Source: Streptomyces griseosporeus (GTDB lineage Bacteria; Actinomycetota; Actinomycetes; Streptomycetales; Streptomycetaceae). From it: 64,000 bases of DNA. Both the position numbers and the translations under genes were made by a program. Positions 27,030 through 35,221 of this stretch are shown piece after piece. The first letter of the stretch is position 1, and each line of letters begins with the position of its first letter. The stretch spans positions 387,081 through 451,080 of the forward strand of contig NZ_BNBR01000004.1 of NCBI RefSeq assembly GCF_014656055.1, read 5' to 3'. The notes below the pieces were generated by a model that did not search any database, had not been told where the DNA came from, and worked only from the letters and a program-made list of their open reading frames with translations.

Positions 27030-28376
27030 TCACTTCTTCACGCGAACTGTCTTGGTGGACCGGGTCTCGAGCGTCATCTCGTCGGCCTCCGCGACCTTCG
27101 CCTTCAGTCGCACAGTACCTGTCGCCGCGTCGACCACGTCCACCACCTTCGCAAGCAGTTTCGCAGTATCGGCGTTCCCCGAGGCACTGGCGAGCTGAAC
27201 AGCGCGCCCCAGTTTGGCCGTTGCTCCATCTATATCGCCCGCTTTGCGCAGATCGAGCCCTTGCTGGATGGCCTGTGCCAGTTCGGCCTGCCCGGTGTAG
27301 TGGGCGACCTGGGGGTTGATCGACGTCGAGGCGACCATGTCGTCGGTCCACACGGCCCGTACGAGCCCCTGCGCGCCCAGGTTCTGCACCGAGCCGTCGG
27401 GCTGCGGGACCACCAGCGAGACGCGGGCCGCGAGCATCTCCCGGCCGACGGCGGCGGCCGGAACCTCCACGCAGAGGTGGTAGTCACGGGACTCGTCGCC
27501 CCAGGAACCGGTGGGGTAGTCACCGGCCCGCGGGCCCGCCTCGGTGCGCCGGTCGGTCAACTCCTCCACGGTGGGCGCGACCTGCTTGACGAACTTGATG
27601 GTGGTGCCGACCGGCGTCCACAGCCTGAGGGCGACGTCCGCGACCTCCTTGCCCATCGCCGTCTCCATCATCCGCGTGAAGTCCGCGGCGAGCCCGGCCG
27701 GGTCGGCGACGATGTCGGCGGAGCCGAGGAGCGCGGAGGCGATGCCTGTGACTTCTTTCACTTCCCAGTCGGTGCCCACGCCCCGCGCGTCACAGGTGAA
27801 CCGCCCGGCGCAGTCGTCGAGCGCGGCCTTCAGGTCCTGCGGCGACTCGTGCTCGTTGCGGCCGTCGGTGAGCAGGATGCCGTGCCGGATGGCGACGTCC
27901 GCCGAGGACAGCAGCCGGTCGGCGAGCCGCAGCCAGGTCCCGATCGCCGTGCCGCCGCCCGCACTGAGCTTGCGCAGCGCCTGCTTGGCCTGGTCGCGGG
28001 TGGTGGCGTCGGCGACCGCGAGGCGCCCGCCGCCCGGGTAGACCTCCTTGGCCACGTGCGTGCCGCCGATCACCGCGAAGTGCACGCCGTCGCGCAGGGT
28101 GTCGATCGCGGCGGCCGTCGCGTCGCGGGCGTTGCGCATCTTGGTCGGCGGGTAGTCCATCGAGCCGGAGCAGTCCACCATGACCGCCACGGCCGCCGAA
28201 GGGCCCTGACCGGGCGCATACAGGTGGGGCGCCGCCACCGCGCCGCCGACGGTGCCGCCGCCCGTCGCCGTCACCGTGACGATGGCGTTGACCTCGCGGC
28301 CGCCCTCGGGCAGGTACTCGTTCTGGTACACGTCGACCGAGAACTGCGGCACGTTCGACTTCGAGAAATTGGCCAT
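27030..28376 (-). CDS. VWA-domain protein of the pknG operon
   Basis: 448 residues. ATG 28376 is chosen because GGGGGATG lies about 10 bases upstream. A von Willebrand A domain carries a complete MIDAS motif DCSGS near residue 68, and ILLTDGRNEHES further on. The C-terminal part has beta structure and a helical tail rich in Ala and Lys (AKVVDVVDAATGTVRLKAK). There is no signal peptide, so it is cytoplasmic. VWA proteins mediate metal-dependent protein contacts; here it may assemble kinase, phosphatase and FHA partners. That role is inferred from operon position only. Confidence 0.85.
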   Translation of the reverse strand: MANFSKSNVPQFSVDVYQNEYLPEGGREVNAIVTVTATGGGTVGGAVAAPHLYAPGQGPSAAVAVMVDCSGSMDYPPTKMRNARDATAAAIDTLRDGVHFAVIGGTHVAKEVYPGGGRLAVADATTRDQAKQALRKLSAGGGTAIGTWLRLADRLLSSADVAIRHGILLTDGRNEHESPQDLKAALDDCAGRFTCDARGVGTDWEVKEVTGIASALLGSADIVADPAGLAADFTRMMETAMGKEVADVALRLWTPVGTTIKFVKQVAPTVEELTDRRTEAGPRAGDYPTGSWGDESRDYHLCVEVPAAAVGREMLAARVSLVVPQPDGSVQNLGAQGLVRAVWTDDMVASTSINPQVAHYTGQAELAQAIQQGLDLRKAGDIDGATAKLGRAVQLASASGNADTAKLLAKVVDVVDAATGTVRLKAKVAEADEMTLETRSTKTVRVKK

Positions 28377-28513
28377 GCCTGATCGCATCCCCCTTGACCG
28401 CCCCACCCCCGTGAGGCGACGACTGTGACGCGGACCGGTCCCCTCCGGTCCGCGTGCGGCTTGTCGGTGGCCGGGCCGGCCCCGGCGGGCGAGGCCTCCC
28501 CGTCCTTACGGCC

Positions 28514-30094
28514 TCAGGCCGATCCTGCCCCCTGCGGCGGTGCGGGGAACGGCACGACGGCCACTGTTACGTTGTCGTGGCCCCCGCCGTCGAGCGCGTG
28601 ACCGACCAGCACGCGGGCGCTGTGCAGCGGGCGTACGGCCGCGTCAGGCGGGAGCACGCCCGCCATCTGCTCGGCCGACTCCGCGTAGTTCCACAGGCCG
28701 TCCGTGCACACAACGACGACGCCCGGCCGGTCCGGCTTGAACGACGCGGTGTGCGGCTCCAGTTCGTAGGCGTCGGCGCCGAGCCAGCCGGTGATCGCGT
28801 GGGCGCGCTCGTCGGCGTACGCCTCGGCCTCGTTCATCAGGCCCGCGGCGACCATCTGCGCCGCCCAGGAGTCGTCCTCGGTGAGCCGGGCGGCGGGCGC
28901 GGTGCGGTCGGCGGGCACCCAGTAGGCGCGGCTGTCGCCGACCCAGCCGACGACGAGGAGGCCCTGGGCCACCACGGCGCCGACGATCGTGCACGCGGGC
29001 GCGTTCTGGTGCGGGGCGTGCTCACGGGCCGTCGCGGGCTCGTTGGCCAGTGAGTTGACCGCGCGGGAGGCGGCGACGATCGCGTCGTGCATCGCCTGCT
29101 GCGGGTGCGTGCCCTGGGGCAGCGCGGCCAGCAGCGACTCGCCGGCGGCACGGGACGCGGCGAGCGAGGCGTCGTCGGGGCGGGTCGCGGAGGACACGCC
29201 GTCGCAGACGATCGCCAGGCACGCCTCGGTGCCGTCGGGCAGCGTGGTGTGGCCGACCGCGAAGGCGTCCTCGTTGCGGTGGTGGCGCAGGCCGCGGTCG
29301 CTGACGGCGGCCACCGGGCCCGACTCCTGCTCCATGTGGTCGCGTTCGCGCGGCTGGGCGTGCCCGCAGTTCTCGCAGTAGCCGTCGCCGTCCACCCGGC
29401 CGGACCGGCACGCCACGCACAAGGCGGCCTCGTCGGCGGCCTCGGCCGCCTCAGCGGCGACCCGCGGATCGGGCGCCTGCAGCGGGTACTCCTCGGGCTC
29501 GTCCGGCCGGTCGAACCGGACCCCGGCGGCCGCCTCCGGCACGGCGGCGGGGGGTACGGCGGCGGGGGCCGGGCCCGCAGACGGTACGGCGGTGGGGGCG
29601 GGGGCCGCCGGAGGCGCGGGGGGCGCTGCGGGCGGGGGCGGCGGGGGGACGCCGGGGCCCTGCTGCGGGGCACCGGGTACGTCCGGTCCCGCACCGGGGT
29701 GCCCGGGCGGCGGGGTACCGGGTACGCCCGGTCCCGCACCGAAGTGCCCCTGCTGCGCTGCCCCGGGCCCGGCGGGCGCCGTACCCGGGTGGCCCGGCTG
29801 GGCGGGCAGGCCGGTGCCGTCCGCGGCGGTGCCCGCCGCCGGGGCTTCGGCGCCGTACGGCCACGCGCCCGGCGCCGGGACCGGTGGGGCCACCCAGTCG
29901 GCGGCCGTGGGTGCCGCGGGCGGTCGCGGCGCCGGCGGTGTGCCGTTCATGGTGAGCGTCGGATGGTCGGGCTGCGGCGCGGCGACGGCGGACAGGTCGT
30001 ATCCGCACGCACCGCAGAAACGGTCACCCGACTCGAGCGGTTCCGCGCAGCTCGGGCACTCCGACACAGCGGCCTGCTGGGGCATCTGCGACAT
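28514..30094 (-). CDS. PP2C-type serine/threonine phosphatase with zinc ribbons
   Basis: 526 residues from ATG 30094, directly after the pknG stop. The first zinc ribbon is near residues 14-35 (CPSC...CGACG), then a Pro/Ala/Gly linker, a second ribbon near 226-248 (CVAC...CENCG) and a PPM/PP2C catalytic domain to the end. Metal-binding motifs are SDRGLRHHRNEDAF, VCDGVSS, VGDSRAYW and TDGLWNY. It should reverse phosphorylation by the adjacent PknG. A dedicated phosphatase in a pknG locus is not found in the mycobacterial gene cluster. Confidence 0.92.
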   Translation of the reverse strand: MSQMPQQAAVSECPSCAEPLESGDRFCGACGYDLSAVAAPQPDHPTLTMNGTPPAPRPPAAPTAADWVAPPVPAPGAWPYGAEAPAAGTAADGTGLPAQPGHPGTAPAGPGAAQQGHFGAGPGVPGTPPPGHPGAGPDVPGAPQQGPGVPPPPPPAAPPAPPAAPAPTAVPSAGPAPAAVPPAAVPEAAAGVRFDRPDEPEEYPLQAPDPRVAAEAAEAADEAALCVACRSGRVDGDGYCENCGHAQPRERDHMEQESGPVAAVSDRGLRHHRNEDAFAVGHTTLPDGTEACLAIVCDGVSSATRPDDASLAASRAAGESLLAALPQGTHPQQAMHDAIVAASRAVNSLANEPATAREHAPHQNAPACTIVGAVVAQGLLVVGWVGDSRAYWVPADRTAPAARLTEDDSWAAQMVAAGLMNEAEAYADERAHAITGWLGADAYELEPHTASFKPDRPGVVVVCTDGLWNYAESAEQMAGVLPPDAAVRPLHSARVLVGHALDGGGHDNVTVAVVPFPAPPQGAGSA

Positions 30095-30097
30095 CAA

Positions 30098-32704
30098 CTA
30101 CACCCACGTCCGGGGGCGGTAACGGTTGGCACGTTCCACCAGGTCGATCCTCTCCTCGCCGCCGGGCGCGAGCCGGGCCAGCGTGCGGTACGAGCGCTCC
30201 AGGCCGAAGCGCAGGCCCCGTTCGTCCAGTTCGCTGCCGAGCAGCACCCGCCGGGCGCCGGGCGCGTCGGCCCGGCCACCGGAGAGTACCCAGTCCAGCG
30301 CGGAGCCGAGCACCTCGGTGGCCAGCTGCTCACGCCGCGTCGGGTCCAGACCGTACGCGTCCAGCGCCTCGACCTGCGCCGCGGCGGCGCCGAGGTCCTC
30401 CACGAACGACAGGTCGGCGGCGAGCGCGGCGCGCTGCCGCAGCCGCGCCCGCACCGCGGCCACCCGCGCGGCCGTGTAGTGGATGGAGGACTCCGGCACC
30501 GACTCCAGCGTCGTCACGGCGCCGCGCCGGTCCCCGGCCGCGAGCTGCACCCGGGCCAGGCCGAACGCGGCGCTCACACAGCTCGGGTCGGTCGACCACA
30601 CCAGCCGGTAGTACTCGGCGGCGTTGTCCAGCTGGCCCAGCACCTCCGCGCACAGCGCGAGCGCCAGCTTGGGCGCCGTCTCACCGGGGAACGCGTCGTA
30701 CACCGCGTCGAAGGCGACCGCGGCGCCCTCGTGGTCGCCGGTGACCAGCGCGGCCACGCCGCGGTACCACACCACCCGCCAGTCGTCGGGGTGATCGGCC
30801 TCCAGCTCCTCCAACTGCCGCAGCGCGGCGTCCGGTTCGCCCATCTCCAGGCGGGCCCGCAGCTCCCGCAGCCGCAGCTCCGTCGATCTCGCGGGCGCGG
30901 CGTGCAGCGCGGCGATCAGCTCGGCCGACGCCGAGCCCATCAGGCCCGCCAGGAAACCGGCGTTGGGGTCGGAGGGGTCGACCCGCGGCACCGGCAGCGC
31001 GAGCGCCGCGGGGGCCACGGCGACCGGCTTGACCAGGGCCGGGACGGCAGCCGCGGGCGGCGGCGGCACAAAGAGGCCGTTCCGCGGCGCGGGGACGGTG
31101 CTCGGGGGTGCGGGGAGGCCGTGGGGCTGTGCGGGGCGGCTGCTCGGCGGTACGGCCGCTGCCGCCGGTGCGGCGGACGCTGCCGGTGCGGCGGGCCGCC
31201 GCCTGCCGTTGACCGCACGCGCCCCCAGCCGGGACACGTCCCCGTCCAGCCGCGGGAACAGCACCGTGTCCGTGACCCTGACCTCCGGCCCGAACAGCGT
31301 GGACAGCGCGGGACGGGCGCGGCCCGTCTGCAGCGAGACCACCTCGCGCAGCACACCGGTCAGCTGCTCGGCCATCTCCTGCGCGGAGGCGAACCGGCGG
31401 GCCGGGTCGGGGTCGGTGGCGCGCACCAGCAGCCGGTAGAAGGACTCGTACTGCCGGAAGACCTCGATGGAGTCCGGGTCGGGCAGCGAGTCGGCGTAGA
31501 CGTTGGTGTAGCCCTGGAAGTCGAAGGTGAGGACCGCCAGCGTGCGGCCCACCGTGTACAGGTCGGACGCCACCGACGGGCCGATCTCCGCGACCTCCGG
31601 CGCCTGGTAGCCGATCGTGCCGTAGATCGCCGACTCGTCGTCGTCCATGCGGCGCACCGCGCCCATGTCGATCAGCTTGAGCTGGTCCTCGGTCTGGATG
31701 GCGTTGTCGACCTTGAAGTCGCAGTACAGCAGGTTGCGGCTGTGCAGATGGCCGAGCGCCTCCAGCGCCTCGATGCCGTACGCGCACGCCTGCTCCACCG
31801 GCAGCGGGTCGCGCCGCCCGTCGGGCGTGCGGCGCGCGTTGGCGATCTCCTTCAGCGACTTGCCGCCGACGTACTCCATGACGATGTAGCCGTCGAGGGA
31901 GCCGGTGCGCTGGTCGAGGTGCTCGACGAAGTTGTAGATCCGCACGATGTTGGCGTGCTCGATCTCCGCGAGGAACCGCCGCTCGGAGATCGCCGCGGCC
32001 ATCGCGTCCTGGTCCCCGGTGTCGAGCAGGCCCTTGAGGACCACCCAGCGGTCGGCGACCGCCCGGTCCACCGCCAGGTAGATCCAGCCCAGCCCGCCGT
32101 GCGCGAGACAGCCCGCCACCTCGTACTGGCCGTGCACCACGTCCCCGGCCTTCAGCTTCGGCACGAAGGAGTACGGGTGGCCGCACTTGGTGCAGAAACC
32201 TTCCGTACGGCCCGGACGGCCGCCGCGCGCCCGTCCGACCGGTGCCCCGCAGTCCGAGCGGGAGCAGTACCGCTTGCGCTCGGGCACCTCCGGGTTCTCC
32301 AGCACCATCGCGCGCGGGTCGGGCCGCGGCACCTGCGGCACCTCCACCAGCCCCGCGCCGAGCCGGCTGCGGGCCGAGGAGGCGGCGGAGGAGCCGGAGC
32401 TGCGCACCGACACCGAGCGGCTCGCCGACAGCCCGGACACCGAGCGCGACAGGCGTCCCGGCACCGAGCGGCGCGACTTCGACGACTGCGACGACGTACC
32501 CGAGCCGCGGGTGCCGCGGGCGCTGCCGCTGCCCGCCGAGCCGCGGCCGCCACCGGTGATCCCGGTCGGCGCCGAGCCGACCAGGCCGGTCGCCGACACC
32601 ACCGGCGCCAGCCCGCACGTGTCGCAGTACAGCTCGCCGCCGCCGACGTCCTCGTACGACCCGTCGCACCCCGGCCGCTGGCACGTCTGCCCTGCCTGAC
32701 TCAT
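30098..32704 (-). CDS. pknG: Serine/threonine protein kinase PknG
   Basis: 868 residues. Cys-rich ribbons lie at residues 8-32 (CQRPGC...CDTCG) and about 150-180 (CSRSDC...CTKCG). The kinase domain follows (about 190-450) with Gly-loop LAHGGLGWIYLAVD, catalytic YCDFKVDN near 328 and IDMG in place of DFG. Then comes a Pro/Ala-rich linker and a C-terminal TPR region (about 640-868). This rubredoxin/zinc-kinase-TPR order is diagnostic of PknG, the soluble kinase that controls 2-oxoglutarate use through FHA proteins. The 3' neighbours are its likely phosphatase and FHA partner. The start overlaps the stop of the upstream gene by 4 bases. Confidence 0.93.
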   Translation of the reverse strand: MSQAGQTCQRPGCDGSYEDVGGGELYCDTCGLAPVVSATGLVGSAPTGITGGGRGSAGSGSARGTRGSGTSSQSSKSRRSVPGRLSRSVSGLSASRSVSVRSSGSSAASSARSRLGAGLVEVPQVPRPDPRAMVLENPEVPERKRYCSRSDCGAPVGRARGGRPGRTEGFCTKCGHPYSFVPKLKAGDVVHGQYEVAGCLAHGGLGWIYLAVDRAVADRWVVLKGLLDTGDQDAMAAAISERRFLAEIEHANIVRIYNFVEHLDQRTGSLDGYIVMEYVGGKSLKEIANARRTPDGRRDPLPVEQACAYGIEALEALGHLHSRNLLYCDFKVDNAIQTEDQLKLIDMGAVRRMDDDESAIYGTIGYQAPEVAEIGPSVASDLYTVGRTLAVLTFDFQGYTNVYADSLPDPDSIEVFRQYESFYRLLVRATDPDPARRFASAQEMAEQLTGVLREVVSLQTGRARPALSTLFGPEVRVTDTVLFPRLDGDVSRLGARAVNGRRRPAAPAASAAPAAAAVPPSSRPAQPHGLPAPPSTVPAPRNGLFVPPPPAAAVPALVKPVAVAPAALALPVPRVDPSDPNAGFLAGLMGSASAELIAALHAAPARSTELRLRELRARLEMGEPDAALRQLEELEADHPDDWRVVWYRGVAALVTGDHEGAAVAFDAVYDAFPGETAPKLALALCAEVLGQLDNAAEYYRLVWSTDPSCVSAAFGLARVQLAAGDRRGAVTTLESVPESSIHYTAARVAAVRARLRQRAALAADLSFVEDLGAAAAQVEALDAYGLDPTRREQLATEVLGSALDWVLSGGRADAPGARRVLLGSELDERGLRFGLERSYRTLARLAPGGEERIDLVERANRYRPRTWV

Positions 32705-34041
32705 GACGGCTCCCCCCTGGAGTCATGCGGACCGTACTGCCGGGGCACCGCGGAGGCGCCCGGTCCGCCGAGCGCCTCGGCCGCCGCCTGCTGGTAGCGC
32801 AGCACGGCCTGTTCGGCGACGCGCAGGTCGCAGGGCGCGCTCCACAGCATGCGGCGCGCCTTCTCGTACCGCTCGACCAGCTCCGGCTCCTCCGCCAGCC
32901 CGTGCCGGGCCACCTTCGCCTTGTAGGCGTCGAGCCGGCCACGCAGCTCGGCGCGGACCGCGAGCGGCGCGGTGACCGCCGTCAGCGACTCACGGGCGCG
33001 CAGCAGCTCCTCCTCCGCCTTCTCCTCCAGCCGCTCCAGCAGCGGCGACAGCCGGTGCCACTGCGCGTGTCTGCGGTACTCGGCGGCCGTCGCCAGCTGC
33101 TCCTGCAGCGCGGTCGGCGGTCCGCTGACCACCGGCACCTCCGTCGCCGCGATCTTCGCCAGCACCTCGCCGCGCGCGGTGCGGGCCTCGGCGAGCGTGC
33201 GGTCCGCGCGCGAGAGGACATCGCGCAGCCGCACCAGCCGCTTCTCCGCGTCCTGCCGCACCGTCAGCACGGCGTCGATCTCCCGGCGCACGTCCTCCAG
33301 GGCGCGCGCCTCACGGTCGTACACCGTGGTGTCAGGCCGGCCGCCGCCCGGCGCCGAACTGCCCTGCGCGGGCACCCAGAACGCCAGCGGGTCGCTGATC
33401 ACCTGCTCCCGCAGCCGGGTCAGCGTGCGCGTGATGCGCTCCAGGTCGTCCCCGGCCGGGTGCTCGCCGGGGCGCACCCCGACCGAGTGCGCCAGCTGCC
33501 GGGTGCGCTGGAGTTCCGCGGCCAGTAAATCGATCCGCGCGGGCAGCGCCGACCACACCGCGTCGGCGGCCACGACCACGTCCAGCGAGGCCGCGTACAG
33601 CTCGTTCATCCGGTCCACCAGCGCCGACAGCGAGTACCGCTCGCTGAGCCGGCCCGGACCGCCGTGCAGCGTCGGCGCGCCCGCGACCGCCGCCGCCGAA
33701 CCGGCCACCGTCACGGCCTCGCCGCGCAGCAGCCCGGTCAGCTCCACCAGGTCCTCGCGGCTGGACCAGCGGCGCCGCGAGCGGATCTCCCGGGCGGAGC
33801 GCAGCGCGCCGGAGTACGCGTCGAAGTACGCCCACAGCAGCGTGATCGACGCCTCCGTGGCCGCCCAGCGCTCCGCGGTGACGCCCGTCAGCGCGGCGCC
33901 CTCCAGCAGTCTGCGGCCCGCGTGGTCCTGGAGGGCGAGCAGCGACGTCTCGATCGCCTCGTGCTCGGCGCCGAGCCGTGCCAGCGCACGGTCCACCTCG
34001 TCCCGGTCCATCACCGGCCCGGCGGGGTCCGTGACGCCCAT
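32701..34041 (-). CDS. Coiled-coil hypothetical protein between glnH and pknG
   Basis: 446 residues, soluble and strongly helical, with long heptad-like stretches (REIDAVLTVRQDAEKRLVRL, LLERLEEKAEEELLRARE). There are no catalytic motifs, signal peptide or membrane span. The stop overlaps the pknG start (ATGA), which points to a fixed ratio with the kinase. It may be an adaptor between the membrane sensor GlnX and PknG. I know of no counterpart in the mycobacterial locus. Confidence 0.75.
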   Translation of the reverse strand: MGVTDPAGPVMDRDEVDRALARLGAEHEAIETSLLALQDHAGRRLLEGAALTGVTAERWAATEASITLLWAYFDAYSGALRSAREIRSRRRWSSREDLVELTGLLRGEAVTVAGSAAAVAGAPTLHGGPGRLSERYSLSALVDRMNELYAASLDVVVAADAVWSALPARIDLLAAELQRTRQLAHSVGVRPGEHPAGDDLERITRTLTRLREQVISDPLAFWVPAQGSSAPGGGRPDTTVYDREARALEDVRREIDAVLTVRQDAEKRLVRLRDVLSRADRTLAEARTARGEVLAKIAATEVPVVSGPPTALQEQLATAAEYRRHAQWHRLSPLLERLEEKAEEELLRARESLTAVTAPLAVRAELRGRLDAYKAKVARHGLAEEPELVERYEKARRMLWSAPCDLRVAEQAVLRYQQAAAEALGGPGASAVPRQYGPHDSRGEPS

Positions 34042-34139
34042 CGATCACCTCTCGCTGCTGTGTCGGATCTCTGCCCTGTGCTTGCCCTGTGCCGGTCCCG
34101 ATGTCGTTCGCGTGGTCGTCGGGCCTTTCCGCCGTCCCG

Positions 34140-35174
34140 TCAGCTCGTGCGCAGGTACTGGGGCGCGGGCGGCTTCGACGCCGTCGAATCCTTCCCCAGT
34201 GTCGCCGACAGCCATGTGTCGTACGACGTCTGCCAGCCGTTCCTGCCGTAGTCCACCAGGGTCTGGTTGACCCGGCGTACCAGATCGTCGGCGTCCTTCT
34301 TCATCGCCACGCCGTAGAACTCGGTGGTGAACGCCTTGCCCTTCAGCTCCACCGTCGGGTCCTGCGCGGCCTGGCTCGCCGCGAGCGCGCCGTCGGTCAC
34401 CACCGCGTCGACCTCGCCCAACTGCAGCCTGACCAGGCAGTCCAGCTGGTTCGGCACGGTCGTGGAGATGTCCGCGGAGGCCGGCAGCCGGCCTGTGCGC
34501 CGGTCCTCCTCCAGCGTGGTGTACGCCGTCGAACCGGCCGCCGTGCAGATCCGCTTGCCGGCGAGCGAGCCGTCGTAGCCGGTGATCGCCGACGACTTCG
34601 GCGCGAGGACCTGCTGGCCCGTCCTGAAGTACGGCGCGGAGAAGGCCACTTCGCCGATGCGGGCGCAGCTGATCGTCATCGTGCGCACCACCATGTCGAC
34701 CCGGCCGTCCTGGATGGCAGGGATGCGCTGGTCGGTGGGTATCGCCTTGAACTGCACCGCGTCCGGGTCGCCGAGGATGTCCGCGGCGATCCGGTGCGCG
34801 AGGTCGATGTCGAAGCCCTCCAGCTGCGCGCCCTCGTTGTTGGGGTCGCGGTAGCCCCAGCGGTAGCTGTTCTGGTCGACGCCCACGATCAGCTTGCGCC
34901 TGGCGCCCGTACGGTTCTTGATCGCCTCGATCGTCGGGCCGTCCGCGGCCGACGGGGACAGCGTCTGCTTCTGCGGGTCCTTGCAGTCCTCCGCGCGCGC
35001 GTGCACGCCCTCGGCGACGCCCTGGCCGCCGGTTTGCGCGTCGTCCGCGCCGCGGGACTGGGTCAGCGGCAGCAGCAGCACGAAGGCCAGCGCCAGGGCG
35101 CAGACCGCGGCCATCGCGGCGACCCCGCCCCAGCCCCTCAGCCCGGCCCGTGCGCGCCGCGCCCACATCGTCAC
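34140..35174 (-). CDS. glnH: GlnH-like amino-acid-binding sensor protein
   Basis: About 344 residues. GTG 35174 is chosen for its GGAGGG site about 7 bases upstream; ATGs at 35207, 35189 and 35168 are alternatives. One N-terminal membrane span (AAMAAVCALALAFVLLLPL) lacks a clean lipobox, so it is probably membrane-anchored rather than a lipoprotein. A type 3 periplasmic binding fold follows (KLIVGVDQNSYRWGYRD, FDIDLAHRIAADIL, DMVVRTMTIS). In mycobacteria GlnH senses extracellular aspartate/glutamate and signals through GlnX to PknG. The same gene set here supports that role. Confidence 0.85.
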   Translation of the reverse strand: MTMWARRARAGLRGWGGVAAMAAVCALALAFVLLLPLTQSRGADDAQTGGQGVAEGVHARAEDCKDPQKQTLSPSAADGPTIEAIKNRTGARRKLIVGVDQNSYRWGYRDPNNEGAQLEGFDIDLAHRIAADILGDPDAVQFKAIPTDQRIPAIQDGRVDMVVRTMTISCARIGEVAFSAPYFRTGQQVLAPKSSAITGYDGSLAGKRICTAAGSTAYTTLEEDRRTGRLPASADISTTVPNQLDCLVRLQLGEVDAVVTDGALAASQAAQDPTVELKGKAFTTEFYGVAMKKDADDLVRRVNQTLVDYGRNGWQTSYDTWLSATLGKDSTASKPPAPQYLRTS

Positions 35175-35221
35175 GCCGCCGCCCTCCATCGCTTCGCCCC
35201 CTTCCATCGCTCCGCCCCCTC

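Noticed and set aside
25476..28382. A 968-codon plus-strand frame opposite the FHA and VWA genes
   Set aside because: It is a shadow of the Gly/Pro repeat coding region; there is no ribosome site or domain.
29087..32797. A plus-strand open frame of over 1200 codons opposite the phosphatase and pknG
   Set aside because: It is an artefact of high GC. It mirrors clear PP2C and kinase coding sequence and gives Arg/Gly/Ala-rich nonsense.
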